DNA from: Dermatophilus congolensis | GTDB taxonomy: Bacteria > Actinomycetota > Actinomycetes > Actinomycetales > Dermatophilaceae | Length of the DNA: 64,000 nt | Direction of reading: 5' to 3' | NCBI RefSeq assembly: GCF_900447215.1 | Contig: NZ_UFYA01000001.1 | Coordinates: forward strand, 434,001 to 498,000 | In this document: positions 1 to 8,133 of the stretch, piece after piece | Layout: every line of letters begins with the position of its first letter | Position numbering within the stretch: position 1 is the stretch's first letter | The notes under the pieces: generated by a model | Told to the model about the DNA's origin: nothing | Seen by the model: only the letters and a program-made list of their open reading frames with translations | Database searches by the model: none | Position numbers and translations under genes: made by a program

Positions 1-106
1 TTAATCGCAGCCGCGTGGCGCAGTGCGTATAACTTACGAGGTTTTCCCCGCCGCCGACCAGGCGCAAGATATCGCTGGCCAGCGTCTGAAAATCGACGGA
101 CCCCAT
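1..106 (-). CDS. PTS glucoside/sucrose-type permease, EIIB N-terminus (partial)
   Basis: Only the first 35 residues lie inside the window; the gene runs off its left edge. They match the start of the EIIB domain of the glucose/beta-glucoside PTS family: an LVGGGEN segment, then THCATRLR with the cysteine that family members phosphorylate. In the family this domain passes phosphate from EIIA/HPr to the incoming sugar at the membrane. The ATG at 106 has a purine-rich AGGAAAGAGGA just upstream. The sugar cannot be told from this fragment. A terminator-like hairpin stands about 40 bases before the start codon, an arrangement seen where LicT/BglG antiterminators control such genes. Confidence 0.75.
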   Translation of the reverse strand, partial: MGSVDFQTLASDILRLVGGGENLVSYTHCATRLRL

Positions 107-143
107 CGTCCTCTTTCCTTTCCCTTCGCCCTTAAAGCGGGCA

Positions 144-180
144 TAAAAAAGACCTGAGGGCACACATGGTGCATCTCAGG
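144..180 (-). terminator. Leader or intergenic terminator upstream of the PTS gene
   Basis: Read on the minus strand, CCTGAG and CTCAGG (175-180 with 153-158) form the lower stem and GCAC/GTGC the upper stem, followed within two bases by six T. This is a standard Rho-independent terminator. It could end the ndgR transcript (stop at 322), or it could be an attenuator in the leader of the PTS gene that starts at 106. I did not recognise a clear RAT antiterminator sequence next to it. Confidence 0.6.
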
Positions 181-321
181 CCATGCCTTCCTGAAACTTG
201 GCTGGGGGCCACAGCTCCCCTCCAGCTATGAACCGATCCCAACCTAAGCCCGCCGGGGCGGCACCCACAAGCTCGGCACATTCAACAACCGTGGTGAGTG
301 GGGGCCGTCACCCTGCAGGAA

Positions 322-1083
322 TCAGTTTTCGCTTCGCTGTGCATTCTCAGCTGCGTGCATCTGGGCGTTGTGAGCTCGCTGGAGAACCTCGGTAAGTTTG
401 TTGGCACCAGCCACCACTGTAGCGGCGTGGAGGCGCCCTGGTTGGCGAGATAGCCGCTCAATTGGCCCGGAGATAGACACTGCTGCAATAACTCGGCCAG
501 AAGGGTTACGCACGGGTGCGGAAATAGAGGCAACTCCAGCTTCCCTTTCTCCGACACTCTGAGCCCATCCACGGCGGCGTACGCCCGAGAGAGTGGTTGC
601 TGTGAAAGCCGCTCCCTGCAAGCCTCGGTGCAGTCGGTCGGGCTCTTCCCAGGCCAAAAGAACTTGCGCGGCAGAGCCAGCCTGCATGCTCAGCGTCGCC
701 CCAACCGGGATCGAATCCCTTAGTCCCATAGGTCGATCTGCTGCTGCCACACAGATCCGCATGTCACCTTGTCGTCGGAATAGCTGGGCGCTTTCGTGAG
801 TGTGATCACGTAATGCGGCCAGCACTGCTCCCGCTGCAGCTAGCAGTCGATCTTCTCCCGCAGCAGAAGCCAACTCAGCCAAACGTGGCCCCAGGATGAA
901 ACGTCCTTGCATATCTCGAGCAACCAGGCGGTGGTGCTCTAGAGCAACTGCAATTCGGTGCGCCGTTGGGCGAGCCAATTTAGTTGTTGCCACTAGTTGC
1001 GCCAGAGTCGCAGGGCCGCCTTCCAAAGCGCTCAACACGATGGCTGCTTTATCGAGAACTCCCACACCGCTCGAAGATTCCAT
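322..1083 (-). CDS. ndgR: IclR-family regulator NdgR/LtbR
   Basis: A 253-residue IclR-type repressor or activator. The N-terminal winged helix (about residues 8-70) contains GPATLAQLV and ARPTAHRIAVALE. The C-terminal ligand-binding domain contains FRRQGDMRICVAAADRP, AWEEPDRLHRGL and GVRRRGWAQSVGEREAGV, all highly typical of the actinobacterial NdgR/LtbR group that controls leucine and amino-acid metabolism. The ATG at 1083 gives the usual MESSSGVGVLDKA start; an in-frame start at 1104 would add seven residues. In relatives ndgR is transcribed divergently from leuCD. Here the divergent neighbour is instead a DUF6457 gene, so the target has been lost or moved. Function is by family; the effector is not visible. 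Confidence 0.9.
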   Translation of the reverse strand: MESSSGVGVLDKAAIVLSALEGGPATLAQLVATTKLARPTAHRIAVALEHHRLVARDMQGRFILGPRLAELASAAGEDRLLAAAGAVLAALRDHTHESAQLFRRQGDMRICVAAADRPMGLRDSIPVGATLSMQAGSAAQVLLAWEEPDRLHRGLQGAAFTATTLSGVRRRGWAQSVGEREAGVASISAPVRNPSGRVIAAVSISGPIERLSRQPGRLHAATVVAGANKLTEVLQRAHNAQMHAAENAQRSEN

Positions 1084-1484
1084 GCATGCATCTTGCCGTC
1101 TCACCGCATGAGACGCAAGGCCTCCATAATTTGAGCCCTCATGAACCTGGGGTCACAGTTGCCGAATCCCCGCTCCCTCAGGTCGGTTCAGATCCGCAGA
1201 CACCCCGAAAATTCACCCTCCTCAATCGAGCTACTCCCAAGCAAACCTGCATGGCCTACCACCTAGTCCACAGCGTGAATGACTATTACGTGCATCACAC
1301 AATGCACCCCGCAAGGATGAGCAGAACACTCCGCTCTGTGCCTACTTAAGAATCAAGCAGACTGCTTTCCCGCTCCGGACCTGGCTTATCCCGCTGTCAG
1401 GAAACTCTTGTTGTCTTCGGGTATGTGCCCTGTGTAAAGGTAGAGAAGTAAAGACCACCAGCAGGTCAACAACGGAGGACGACC
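1084..1484. promoter_or_regulatory. Divergent intergenic region with inverted repeat
   Basis: About 400 bases between divergently transcribed ndgR and the DUF6457 gene, with no convincing gene. It contains a perfect 6-6-6 inverted repeat, GTGCAT-CACACA-ATGCAC, at 1290-1307, which could be an operator for NdgR or another dimeric regulator. I could not assign -35/-10 elements with confidence. The leuCD genes usual at this position are not present. Confidence 0.35.
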
Positions 1485-1814
1485 GTGGCCGATCACGATG
1501 GTCGCAACTGCTCATCGGGAGACAGAGCCGGTAAAACTCCCGCATCCGAAGCAGAAAAAATGCGCATCATGCACCTATGGCTCGAAGCGGTATGCCATGA
1601 GCTCAACCTCGATCCGAATCTTCTAAATGACATTGCTCAACCTGCTCTGAGTCTTATCAGCGACGTGGCACACGGTCCCTCTCGTCCCGGCGCGCCCATG
1701 ACTGCGCTTGCTCTCGGTTTGGCGACCCAGCCAGGTGAGGGGCGTGATGAGATCGCTAGTCGTATAACCCGACTCGTGCAGCTCGCGCGCACCTGGGAGG
1801 CGCCCACCTCGTAA
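1485..1814 (+). CDS. DUF6457 domain protein
   Basis: A small 109-residue soluble protein starting at a GTG preceded by GGAGGAC (1475-1481). It contains LWLEAVCHELNLDP near residue 30 and the segment VAHGPSRPGAPMTALALGLA near residue 60, characteristic of DUF6457. In actinobacteria this domain is often encoded next to, or fused with, a MobA-like molybdopterin nucleotidyltransferase. No such partner is adjacent here. The biochemical role is unknown. It stands alone, with an uncharacterised 340-base gap before the HU gene. Confidence 0.7.
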   Translation: MADHDGRNCSSGDRAGKTPASEAEKMRIMHLWLEAVCHELNLDPNLLNDIAQPALSLISDVAHGPSRPGAPMTALALGLATQPGEGRDEIASRITRLVQLARTWEAPTS

Positions 1815-2155
1815 CACGACGGGAAAACTAAAGCGTTGCGCAGCATAAAAAAGCAACGTTCGTATTCACGCGTAGCGGCTGAAAAAGCCTGCGACGTGCT
1901 CGTTTCCGTTCCCCCTTGTATACAGCCGCTCCTTGAATCCTCTGTCTGTCAGGCCAACTCGTGCCGATAGGGATCCGGGTCCGGCAGATATGCGGGACCG
2001 GTGAAACACACCGAATGACACAGCCTGCGTCAGCAGATGTAGGAGCTAGGACGTGACATGTACGCCATAGCGGGGAACTACCGCTGCGGCAATTGCGTGG
2101 CTACGCCCTCGGTTCGAGGGATCGAACCGGTCTTCTCTGGAGGGAGAGAACAAGA
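1815..2155. other. Intergenic region upstream of the HU gene
   Basis: About 340 bases without a credible gene. It must hold the promoter and leader of the HU gene. No recognised riboswitch, tRNA or clear terminator was seen. Confidence 0.4.
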
Positions 2156-2557
2156 GTGAACAAGGCTGATCTGGTTGATGCCCTTGAGCATCGAATCGGA
2201 GGGAAGAAGGCAGCAGCAGATGCCATCGAGGCTGTCTTCGACGTAATTATCCGAGAGGTTGCGGCGGGCGGCAAGGTGGGAATCACCGGCTTCGGCACGT
2301 TCGAGCGAGTGGACCGCGCTGCTCGTACTGGCCGCAACCCGCGTACGGGTGAATCCGTGCGTATCGAATCCACCGCTGTGCCGAAGTTCCGGCCCGGCAC
2401 CGCTTTCAAGATGTATGTCGCCGAACCGGAGACCTTGCCGAAGTCCGGCCCTGCTGCAGCCCGTGCCGCTGCTGGCACGGCCGCCGAGGTGCGTTCTCGC
2501 GCCGAGGCCACCATCCGCGCGAACAAGGCAAAGCGGAAGGCCGGCAAAAACGCCTGA
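2156..2557 (+). CDS. hup: HU-family nucleoid protein with basic C-terminal tail
   Basis: A 133-residue DNA-bending nucleoid protein. The first 90 residues are a complete HU fold: MNKADLVDALEH start, then GKVGITGFGTFE, then the DNA-contacting arm RTGRNPRTGE. A tail of about 40 residues rich in Ala, Lys and Arg follows. This is shorter than the long PAKK-type tails of mycobacterial HupB but the same kind of extension, used in the family for extra DNA binding. The GTG at 2156 is chosen because GGAGGGAG lies 9 bases upstream and it gives the canonical N-terminus; the open frame extends further upstream but that part lacks family similarity. In relatives cofC and plsC often lie between this gene and gpsA; they are absent here. 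Confidence 0.92.
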   Translation: MNKADLVDALEHRIGGKKAAADAIEAVFDVIIREVAAGGKVGITGFGTFERVDRAARTGRNPRTGESVRIESTAVPKFRPGTAFKMYVAEPETLPKSGPAAARAAAGTAAEVRSRAEATIRANKAKRKAGKNA

Positions 2558-2630
2558 GTAAGGCTTTGAAGCGTCCCCTCCCTTCCAGAGCCTGTATGTG
2601 CTCTGGTGGACGCGTATGGATCAGGCTTGT

Positions 2631-2675
2631 GAGGGTGCCCTTGTTCTTCCTGTATGGCAGAACAAGGGCACCCTC
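2631..2675 (+). terminator. Long hairpin after the HU gene
   Basis: A perfect 17-bp inverted repeat (GAGGGTGCCCTTGTTCT at 2631-2647 with its complement at 2659-2675) around an 11-base loop, followed by the weakly T-rich ATGTTTGGG. It probably ends the HU transcript. A smaller hairpin, CCAGAG/CTCTGG, lies at 2585-2606. The rest of the 306-base gap before gpsA holds no gene that I can support. Confidence 0.75.
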
Positions 2676-2863
2676 ATGTTTGGGTGCCTGTTTGTGGAGG
2701 CCATGGTTGAGGTTCCTCGGAGCTGAAGAGCAGCTGCGGCCAACTATGGTGTACCGGGCGGCTGTGTTTTCCACCAGCGGTGGGGTTCTCCGGTGTTCTG
2801 AGGCCAGTCGTTGCTTCTCGTTATGCGTCAGGTACAGCGGAATCAGGGTAGAAGGAGCACGTC

Positions 2864-3883
2864 GTGGACACGGTAGCCGTTCTCGGGTCGGGTAGCTGGG
2901 GCACCGCGTTTGCCACAATCGTTGCGGATGCGGGAGCTCAGGTGCGTTTATGGGGGCGCAGGGCTGAGCAGGTTGAGCGAATCAACACCGCACACGAAAA
3001 CTCGGACTATCTGCCTGGCGTCAAGCTTGCTCCTTCTATCGTGGCGACCACTGATCCAGCTGAGGCGCTGGATGGGGCAGAGATTGTGGTCGTGGCGCTG
3101 CCGTCGCAAAAAATGCGGACAACGATGACCCAGTGGAGCAATCTGGTTCCCTCTGATGCTGTGTTGGTGTCGCTGATGAAAGGCATCGAACGAGGCACAG
3201 GCCTACGAATGAGTCAGGTGATTTCACAAGTAGGCGGTTTTGAGGCTGAGCGGATTGCTGTCGTTTCAGGGCCAAACCTGGCTGGAGAGATAGCGGCGCG
3301 TCAGCCATCGGCGAGCGTGGTTGCTTCTGTCAGCGCAGCGACTGCAGAAATGGTGGCAGATGCATGTGCAACTCCGTTTTTTCGGCCCTACACCGATGAG
3401 GACATTGTGGGGGTGGAACTAGGCGGTGCCACGAAGAACGTCATCGCGGTGGCTGTTGGTGTAGCAGAGGGCATGGGGCTGGGGGATAACACGAAAGCCA
3501 CCATCGTGACGCGTGGCTTGGCCGAGACTGTGCGATTGGGGATGGCGCTGGGGGCTGAGGCGGCTACGTTCTCAGGGCTAGCTGGGGTAGGGGACCTCAT
3601 TGCTACCTGTATGTCGCCGTTGTCCCGTAACCATCGTGTTGGTGTGGGGTTGGGGCAGGGGATGAGTCTTGATGAAGTGGTGGAAAAAACAGGACAGACT
3701 GCTGAGGGTGTGGCATCGAGCCTGTCGATTTTGCAACTGGGTGCCCAACTTGGGGTGGAAATGCCGATTACGGAGGCCGTAGTAGCGGTTGTCCATGATG
3801 GTCAGCGTCCGCAGTTGATGGGTGATGTTCTTATGTCGCGGGTGCGTAAATCCGAGAAGCCAGAACAGCTACGTCGTCCGTGA
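2864..3883 (+). CDS. gpsA: Glycerol-3-phosphate dehydrogenase [NAD(P)+]
   Basis: A 339-residue cytoplasmic enzyme that reduces dihydroxyacetone phosphate to sn-glycerol-3-phosphate, the backbone for phospholipids. The Rossmann nucleotide-binding motif GSGSWGTAF is at residues 8-16. SLMKGIERGTG, VVSGPNLAGEIA, the catalytic-lysine segment GGATKNVIAVAVG and the substrate-binding GLAGVGDLIATC follow in family order. Length is normal. The GTG start at 2864 has AGAAGGAG upstream. It is followed after 70 bases by ddl on the same strand, as in other actinobacteria. The acyltransferase gene (plsC) often found just upstream is absent. Confidence 0.96.
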   Translation: MDTVAVLGSGSWGTAFATIVADAGAQVRLWGRRAEQVERINTAHENSDYLPGVKLAPSIVATTDPAEALDGAEIVVVALPSQKMRTTMTQWSNLVPSDAVLVSLMKGIERGTGLRMSQVISQVGGFEAERIAVVSGPNLAGEIAARQPSASVVASVSAATAEMVADACATPFFRPYTDEDIVGVELGGATKNVIAVAVGVAEGMGLGDNTKATIVTRGLAETVRLGMALGAEAATFSGLAGVGDLIATCMSPLSRNHRVGVGLGQGMSLDEVVEKTGQTAEGVASSLSILQLGAQLGVEMPITEAVVAVVHDGQRPQLMGDVLMSRVRKSEKPEQLRRP

Positions 3884-3953
3884 ATCAGATGTGCTGGGGT
3901 GTTTGTCTCGTGGGTCGGGCAAGGGGGACGTCCTCGTAGGTAAAGTGCGGCTG

Positions 3954-5129
3954 ATGAGCACCGATGGCACTTTTCCCTCGTCCCCCCGTCCTCTTTCCTC
4001 GCGTACCGGGTCTGGTCGCGATGGACGTATTCGTGTTGCCATCGTCTTTGGTGGCCGTTCGAGTGAGCATTCGATTTCGTGTGTCACCGCTGGTGGTGTT
4101 CTTGGGGCGATCGACCGCGACCGGTTTGATGTAGTGCCGATTGGGATTACGCGCGATGGCCGATGGGTGCGCATGCCTGACGACCCTGAAAGCTTGAAGT
4201 TGGGTGGGCAGGAGCTGCCCGAGGTTACCGACGCAGATTCCTATGTCAGTTTCTCGCTGGAAGCTCATTCGAGCACTGTTGTTGAGGTGGCAGACCGCAA
4301 GGACGGCGGTCTGGAATCCCTTGGCGATATTGATGTGGTTCTGCCGCTGTTGCATGGTCCTTTTGGTGAGGACGGCACAATCCAGGGGTTGTTTGAGCTT
4401 GCCGAGATGCGTTATGTGGGCTGCGGTGTGCTGGCCAGTGCCATGATGATGGACAAGCATTGGATGAAGGTCGCTTTTGAAGCGGCGGGGCTACCTGTGG
4501 GGCCCTATCGCGTCATCACAGATAAGGCGTGGCGTATTGATGCCGAGGCAGCGCTTGAATCGCTGCAGGGGTTGCAATTCCCTGTGTTTGTCAAGCCTGC
4601 GCGGGCTGGTAGTAGTTTCGGGATCACGAAGGTTGACACCCCTGAAGGATTGCGGGAGGCCATTGAGGCGGCGCGCAAGCATGATCCGAAGGTGGTTGTT
4701 GAACAAGGCATCGTGGGTCGGGAAATTGAATGTGGTGTCTTGTCTGGCCATGGATTAGAGCCCAGCCGGGCAAGCATGCCTGGTGAAATCGTCGTTGCTG
4801 ACCATGATTTCTATGACTTTGAGGCTAAGTACTTGTCCGAGTCGGACGTGACGCTTTCATGCCCAGCGAAGCTGCCAGAGGATGTCACAGCGCGGTTGCG
4901 TGAGTTGGCTGTGCATGCGTTTGATGCGGTGGAGTGTGAAGGGCTGGCGCGGTGCGATTTCTTCTATACACCTGATGGCGAACTCATCATTAACGAGATC
5001 AATACGCTGCCAGGTTTTACGCCGTTTTCAATGTTCCCGAGCATGTGGGCGGCGACGGGGCTGGAGTACTCCGACCTGATTACAGATTTGATTGAGCTCG
5101 CGTTGGAACGTCGAGCTGGTTTGCGCTGA
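3954..5129 (+). CDS. ddl: D-alanine--D-alanine ligase
   Basis: An ATP-grasp enzyme joining two D-alanines for peptidoglycan precursor synthesis. The N-terminal domain carries AIVFGGRSSEHSISC and LLHGPFGEDGTIQG. The central ATP-grasp part has FPVFVKPARAGSSFG and VVVEQGIVGREIECG. The C-terminal metal and active-site region has ARCDFFYTPDGELIINEINT and PGFTPFSMFPSMW. The ATG at 3954 gives 391 residues; a GTG at 3945 sits closer to GTAGG and is an alternative. The first 25 residues are a Ser/Pro-rich extension. A strong bidirectional hairpin ends the gene. Confidence 0.95.
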   Translation: MSTDGTFPSSPRPLSSRTGSGRDGRIRVAIVFGGRSSEHSISCVTAGGVLGAIDRDRFDVVPIGITRDGRWVRMPDDPESLKLGGQELPEVTDADSYVSFSLEAHSSTVVEVADRKDGGLESLGDIDVVLPLLHGPFGEDGTIQGLFELAEMRYVGCGVLASAMMMDKHWMKVAFEAAGLPVGPYRVITDKAWRIDAEAALESLQGLQFPVFVKPARAGSSFGITKVDTPEGLREAIEAARKHDPKVVVEQGIVGREIECGVLSGHGLEPSRASMPGEIVVADHDFYDFEAKYLSESDVTLSCPAKLPEDVTARLRELAVHAFDAVECEGLARCDFFYTPDGELIINEINTLPGFTPFSMFPSMWAATGLEYSDLITDLIELALERRAGLR

Positions 5130-5130
5130 A

Positions 5131-5201
5131 ACACGAATGAACCGCTCGTGCCGATCCACTGTGTTGATGAGGTGGACGCGGTACGAGCGGTTCATTCGTG
5201 T
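5131..5201. terminator. Bidirectional terminator hairpin between ddl and the HsmA gene
   Basis: A perfect 19-bp inverted repeat (ACACGAATGAACCGCTCGT at 5131-5149 and its complement at 5183-5201) encloses a 33-base loop. It starts two bases after the ddl stop and lies between convergent genes, so it can serve both strands. Confidence 0.8.
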
Positions 5202-5209
5202 GGAGGTGG

Positions 5210-5617
5210 TTAGTTCTTCATCATCGCGGCTGCCATGCCAGTGAAGTAAGGCACAAGCCATAGAGCCCAGACGCCCACGCTGAATCGGTGGAAAGTCACT
5301 TGTGCTTTGTGATCGCGGCGAATCAAGACGACGACAGCCCATAGAAGATGGATGGCCATGAGTACGAGGGCAGCTGCGCCGGTGACCTGCATAAGTTGAG
5401 TAAGGACGCTGGCAGCGCCGGTGGTGGCCAGTGTTGCGCCGGAGGCTGCGATGCGCCCCATGAGGAATGTTCCTGAGGCGTCGAAGGTGAGCCCGAGCGC
5501 AAACATGGCGGCGTGCCAAGGGCGCAGAACTCCGGCGCGGCGTTCTGCCCAGACACCGATGGTGTAGGCGATCAGGGCGCCCGTGATGAGGACGATGGCT
5601 GGGACGAGCAAAGGCAT
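5210..5617 (-). CDS. HsmA family (TIGR03987) membrane protein
   Basis: A 135-residue integral membrane protein with about four hydrophobic segments. It begins MPLLVPAIVLITGALI and contains YTIGVWAERRAGVLRPWHA, GLTFDASGTFLMG, LMAIHLLWAVVVLIRRD and FHRFSVGVWALWLVPY. These match the small membrane family annotated HsmA/TIGR03987. Its function is not established. The ATG at 5617 has AGGAG seven bases upstream, so the longer open frame is not used. It stands alone on the minus strand, facing ddl. Confidence 0.75.
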   Translation of the reverse strand: MPLLVPAIVLITGALIAYTIGVWAERRAGVLRPWHAAMFALGLTFDASGTFLMGRIAASGATLATTGAASVLTQLMQVTGAAALVLMAIHLLWAVVVLIRRDHKAQVTFHRFSVGVWALWLVPYFTGMAAAMMKN

Positions 5618-5754
5618 GTTGGGCTCCTGATGGGGGATAGCGTCCGTGCGAGTTGCAGCGGGTATGTATTCAGGTTCGGGTATTGGTGATGTTCGACACA
5701 TCGGCCGGGGGAGTGGAGTTGGGTCATCCTTTTGGCTGATGTCGGTTCAGTTTT

Positions 5755-6920
5755 TTGCGAAAAGGTGCCGGTTATGGTGAGGGGGTGCATCACCGCTCTT
5801 TTCCGCCAGTAGCGCGGGAATTACTGGTTGGGTTGGATTTGCTAGTCGTGACGCTCACGGTGGTGGGGTTTTCGATTGGTGTGCGGCGTGGCGCTCAGAT
5901 GTGGTTGCTGGTGAGTGCGGCGTTGCTGGTTCTGGGTGTGTACGCCGGTGGGCGTTTGCGGTTTCGCAGCGTGGATGTCTCTCGTTTAGATCGTCGTGGT
6001 GGGGATTTTTGGGAGATCGCTTGGGTGGTGGCCCTGGTGGTTTCGTGGGTGCTGTTCACGCTGGTGACACCTGCTGCGCTGTGGCTTTCTTTTGCGCTGA
6101 TGCTGGTGCAGATGCATGTTCTTGGGCCGTTTGTTGGTGGTGGGGCGGTCGTGGTGACGGCAGGTTTGACGATTGCGCTGCAGGTGAGTGAAGGCACGGT
6201 TGGAGCTGGCTCGTTGGGGGGTGTTGTGGGGCCGATTCTTGGGGCGGCGTTGGCGATTGGGGTCGTGGTGGGGTTGGAGGCGTTGGCTCGGGAGGGGGAG
6301 GTGCGGGCACGCATGGTGCAAGAGCTTGCTGTTGCGCGTGAGCATTTGGCTCATGCAGAGCGCGAGCGGGCAGTTGCTGCGGAGCGGGAGCGGTTGGCGC
6401 GTGAGATTCATGACACGTTGGCGCAGGGGTTTGTGTCGATTGATTTGTTGTTGCGTGCTGCCCAGTCGGCGGATTCGTTGGATGCTGGTGAGGAGTTCGT
6501 GGAGCGGGCAGCGCAGACTGCGCGGTCAAGTTTGGAGGAGGCACGTCGTTTTGTTCGTGGTCTTGCTCCCGGTGATTTGGATGCCGGTGGGCTGGTTGCG
6601 GCGTTGCGGTGGAGTCTGCGTTGTTGCGTATTGCGCAGTCGGCGTTAGCTAATGTGCGTCAGCATGCGCAGGCCTCGTGTGTGGTTGTGACGCTTTCGTA
6701 TGAGGATGAGCAGGTTGCGCTGGATGTAGTTGATGATGGCATTGGTTTTGATCCGGCTGATCCGCCGCGTAGCGCGGGAGGGTTTGGGTTGCGTGGAATT
6801 GCTTCGCGGGTGCGTGAGTTGCATGGCACCTCGGATGTTGAGAGCAGTCCATGTGGGGGCACAGCTGTGGTGGTGAGGATTCCTGTTGCGGGGGCAGAAA
6901 GTGAGCGGCGCAGTGAGTGA
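5755..6920 (+). pseudogene. DesK/NarX-type sensor histidine kinase, broken by deletion and frameshift
   Basis: Two adjacent frames together make most of one kinase. The first (to 6648) has several membrane segments, a coiled linker and the phospho-acceptor helix EIHDTLAQGFVSIDLLLRAA, ending near GGLVAALR. The second (in frame from about 6605 to 6920) resumes at ESALLRIAQSALANVRQHAQ, with the G1 box VVDDGIGFDPAD and the G2 region GFGLRGIASRV. Compared with intact family members, about 30 residues joining the two parts are missing and the frame changes at the junction (about 6600-6612), which is rich in short GCGTTGCG-like repeats. A normal kinase cannot be made unless both parts are expressed and associate. 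The start is uncertain (TTG 5755 or GTG 5785). Its response regulator overlaps the end and is intact. Confidence 0.8.
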
Positions 6921-7572
6921 GGTACGTGTGGATGCGCAGGCTCGCTGCGTGCAGGTAGTGCTGACTGACGATCACCCGATTGTGCGGGCGGGGTTGCGTG
7001 TGTTGGTGGATTCGCAGCCGGATATGCGTGTGGTGGCGGATTTTGCGACAGCTGAGGAGTTGGGTGCGTGGGTGCGTGGTGGTGGGGTCGCTGATGTGTT
7101 GTTGGTGGATTTGCGGTTTGGGCAGGGACGGATGAACGGTGCGCAGGCCACGGCGCAATTGGTTGCTGGGGGTGCACCGCCAGTTTTGGTTCTTACGACA
7201 TATGACACCGATGGGGAGATTCTTGCTGCGATTGAGGCGGGGGCTACTGGGTATTTGTTGAAGGACTCACCGACAGAGGAGCTGACGGCAGCGATTCGGG
7301 CGGCGGCTGCTGGTGAAGTCACGTTGGGGCCAACGGTGCAGCGCAGGTTGGTGGCGCGGATGGCTAGGCCTACTGCTCAGCTTTCGGTGCGGGAGAAAGA
7401 GGTTTTGGGGCTGGTGGCTGAGGGGGCGGGCAATGATGCGATTGCGGCAGCTTTGTTTTTGTCTAAGGCGACGGTGAAGACGCACTTAGCGCATATTTAC
7501 GACAAGCTTGGGGTCAAGAGTCGTACGGCTGCGGTTGCGGCTGCTCGGCGTCAGGGGCTTCTCGAGCATTGA
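6901..7572 (+). CDS. NarL/FixJ-family response regulator
   Basis: A 223-residue two-component regulator. The receiver domain has the acidic pair in VVLTDDHPIVRAGLRV, the phospho-acceptor aspartate in VLLVDLRFG, the Thr in LVLTTYD and Lys in GYLLKDSP. The C-terminal LuxR helix-turn-helix has LSVREKEVLGLVAEG and KATVKTHLAHIYDKLGVKSR. The GTG at 6901 follows a GGGGG tract and overlaps the upstream kinase frame by 20 bases, showing that the two were an operon pair. That kinase is now disrupted, so this regulator may be orphaned, constitutive or cross-talking. Its target genes are not evident. Confidence 0.88.
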   Translation: MSGAVSEVRVDAQARCVQVVLTDDHPIVRAGLRVLVDSQPDMRVVADFATAEELGAWVRGGGVADVLLVDLRFGQGRMNGAQATAQLVAGGAPPVLVLTTYDTDGEILAAIEAGATGYLLKDSPTEELTAAIRAAAAGEVTLGPTVQRRLVARMARPTAQLSVREKEVLGLVAEGAGNDAIAAALFLSKATVKTHLAHIYDKLGVKSRTAAVAAARRQGLLEH

Positions 7573-7578
7573 GGGTGC

Positions 7579-8076
7579 CTACATGCATTTGCCTTTGGTT
7601 TGGGGGATTTTCTGCACTGATGGGGCGAAGGCTGACAGGACGAGTGGCTCGGGGGCGTATTTTTTGGGTACGAGTACTTCGACGGCGGGGGACCTGCCGT
7701 AGCTGATGAACTGCATGCCATCGTCGAGGTGTCGAATGATCCAGTCCACGCCGTTGACGTCGATGCATTCGTCTGTGGTTGGTCTCGGTGAGGTGATGCC
7801 GCAACGGGCGATGATTGCAGGGCTTCCCCAGGCTGCAGATCCTTTCGGGTCTGAGGTGGTGGGGATGCGTGGGTGTCCGGATATGTCGTGGGGCCAGTTT
7901 TGGGTGACGGTGGTGCAGAGTTTTTCGTGTGCTCGGGGTGCGGCAGCGACGTCGATGGGGGTGTGTTGGGTAGTGGATATGAGTAGGGCGGCGGTGGAGC
8001 CCAGGGCGATGCTGAGCAGCCCGCCGACGAGGGCAAGAATGGGTAGGGCGCGTTTGGGGAGGCGAGGTGTTGGCAT
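7579..8076 (-). CDS. DUF3515 family membrane-anchored protein
   Basis: 165 residues with one N-terminal membrane segment (about residues 10-35, LALVGGLLSIALGSTAALLI) and a soluble extracytoplasmic part with CTTVTQNWP, WGSPAIIARCG and VNGVDWIIRHLDDG. These features, and its position beside thiL near ddl, match DUF3515, an actinobacterial family of unknown function. Cysteines near residues 54, 92 and 103 could form disulfides outside the cell. The ATG at 8076 has GGAGG upstream. It is convergent with the response regulator gene, with only six bases between, and divergent from thiL. Confidence 0.75.
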   Translation of the reverse strand: MPTPRLPKRALPILALVGGLLSIALGSTAALLISTTQHTPIDVAAAPRAHEKLCTTVTQNWPHDISGHPRIPTTSDPKGSAAWGSPAIIARCGITSPRPTTDECIDVNGVDWIIRHLDDGMQFISYGRSPAVEVLVPKKYAPEPLVLSAFAPSVQKIPQTKGKCM

Positions 8077-8133
8077 CGTCCTCCTTGAGGCAGGTGTAGG
8101 TTCGGGTTTTTGGGTGTTGTGCTAGGAGTTTTT

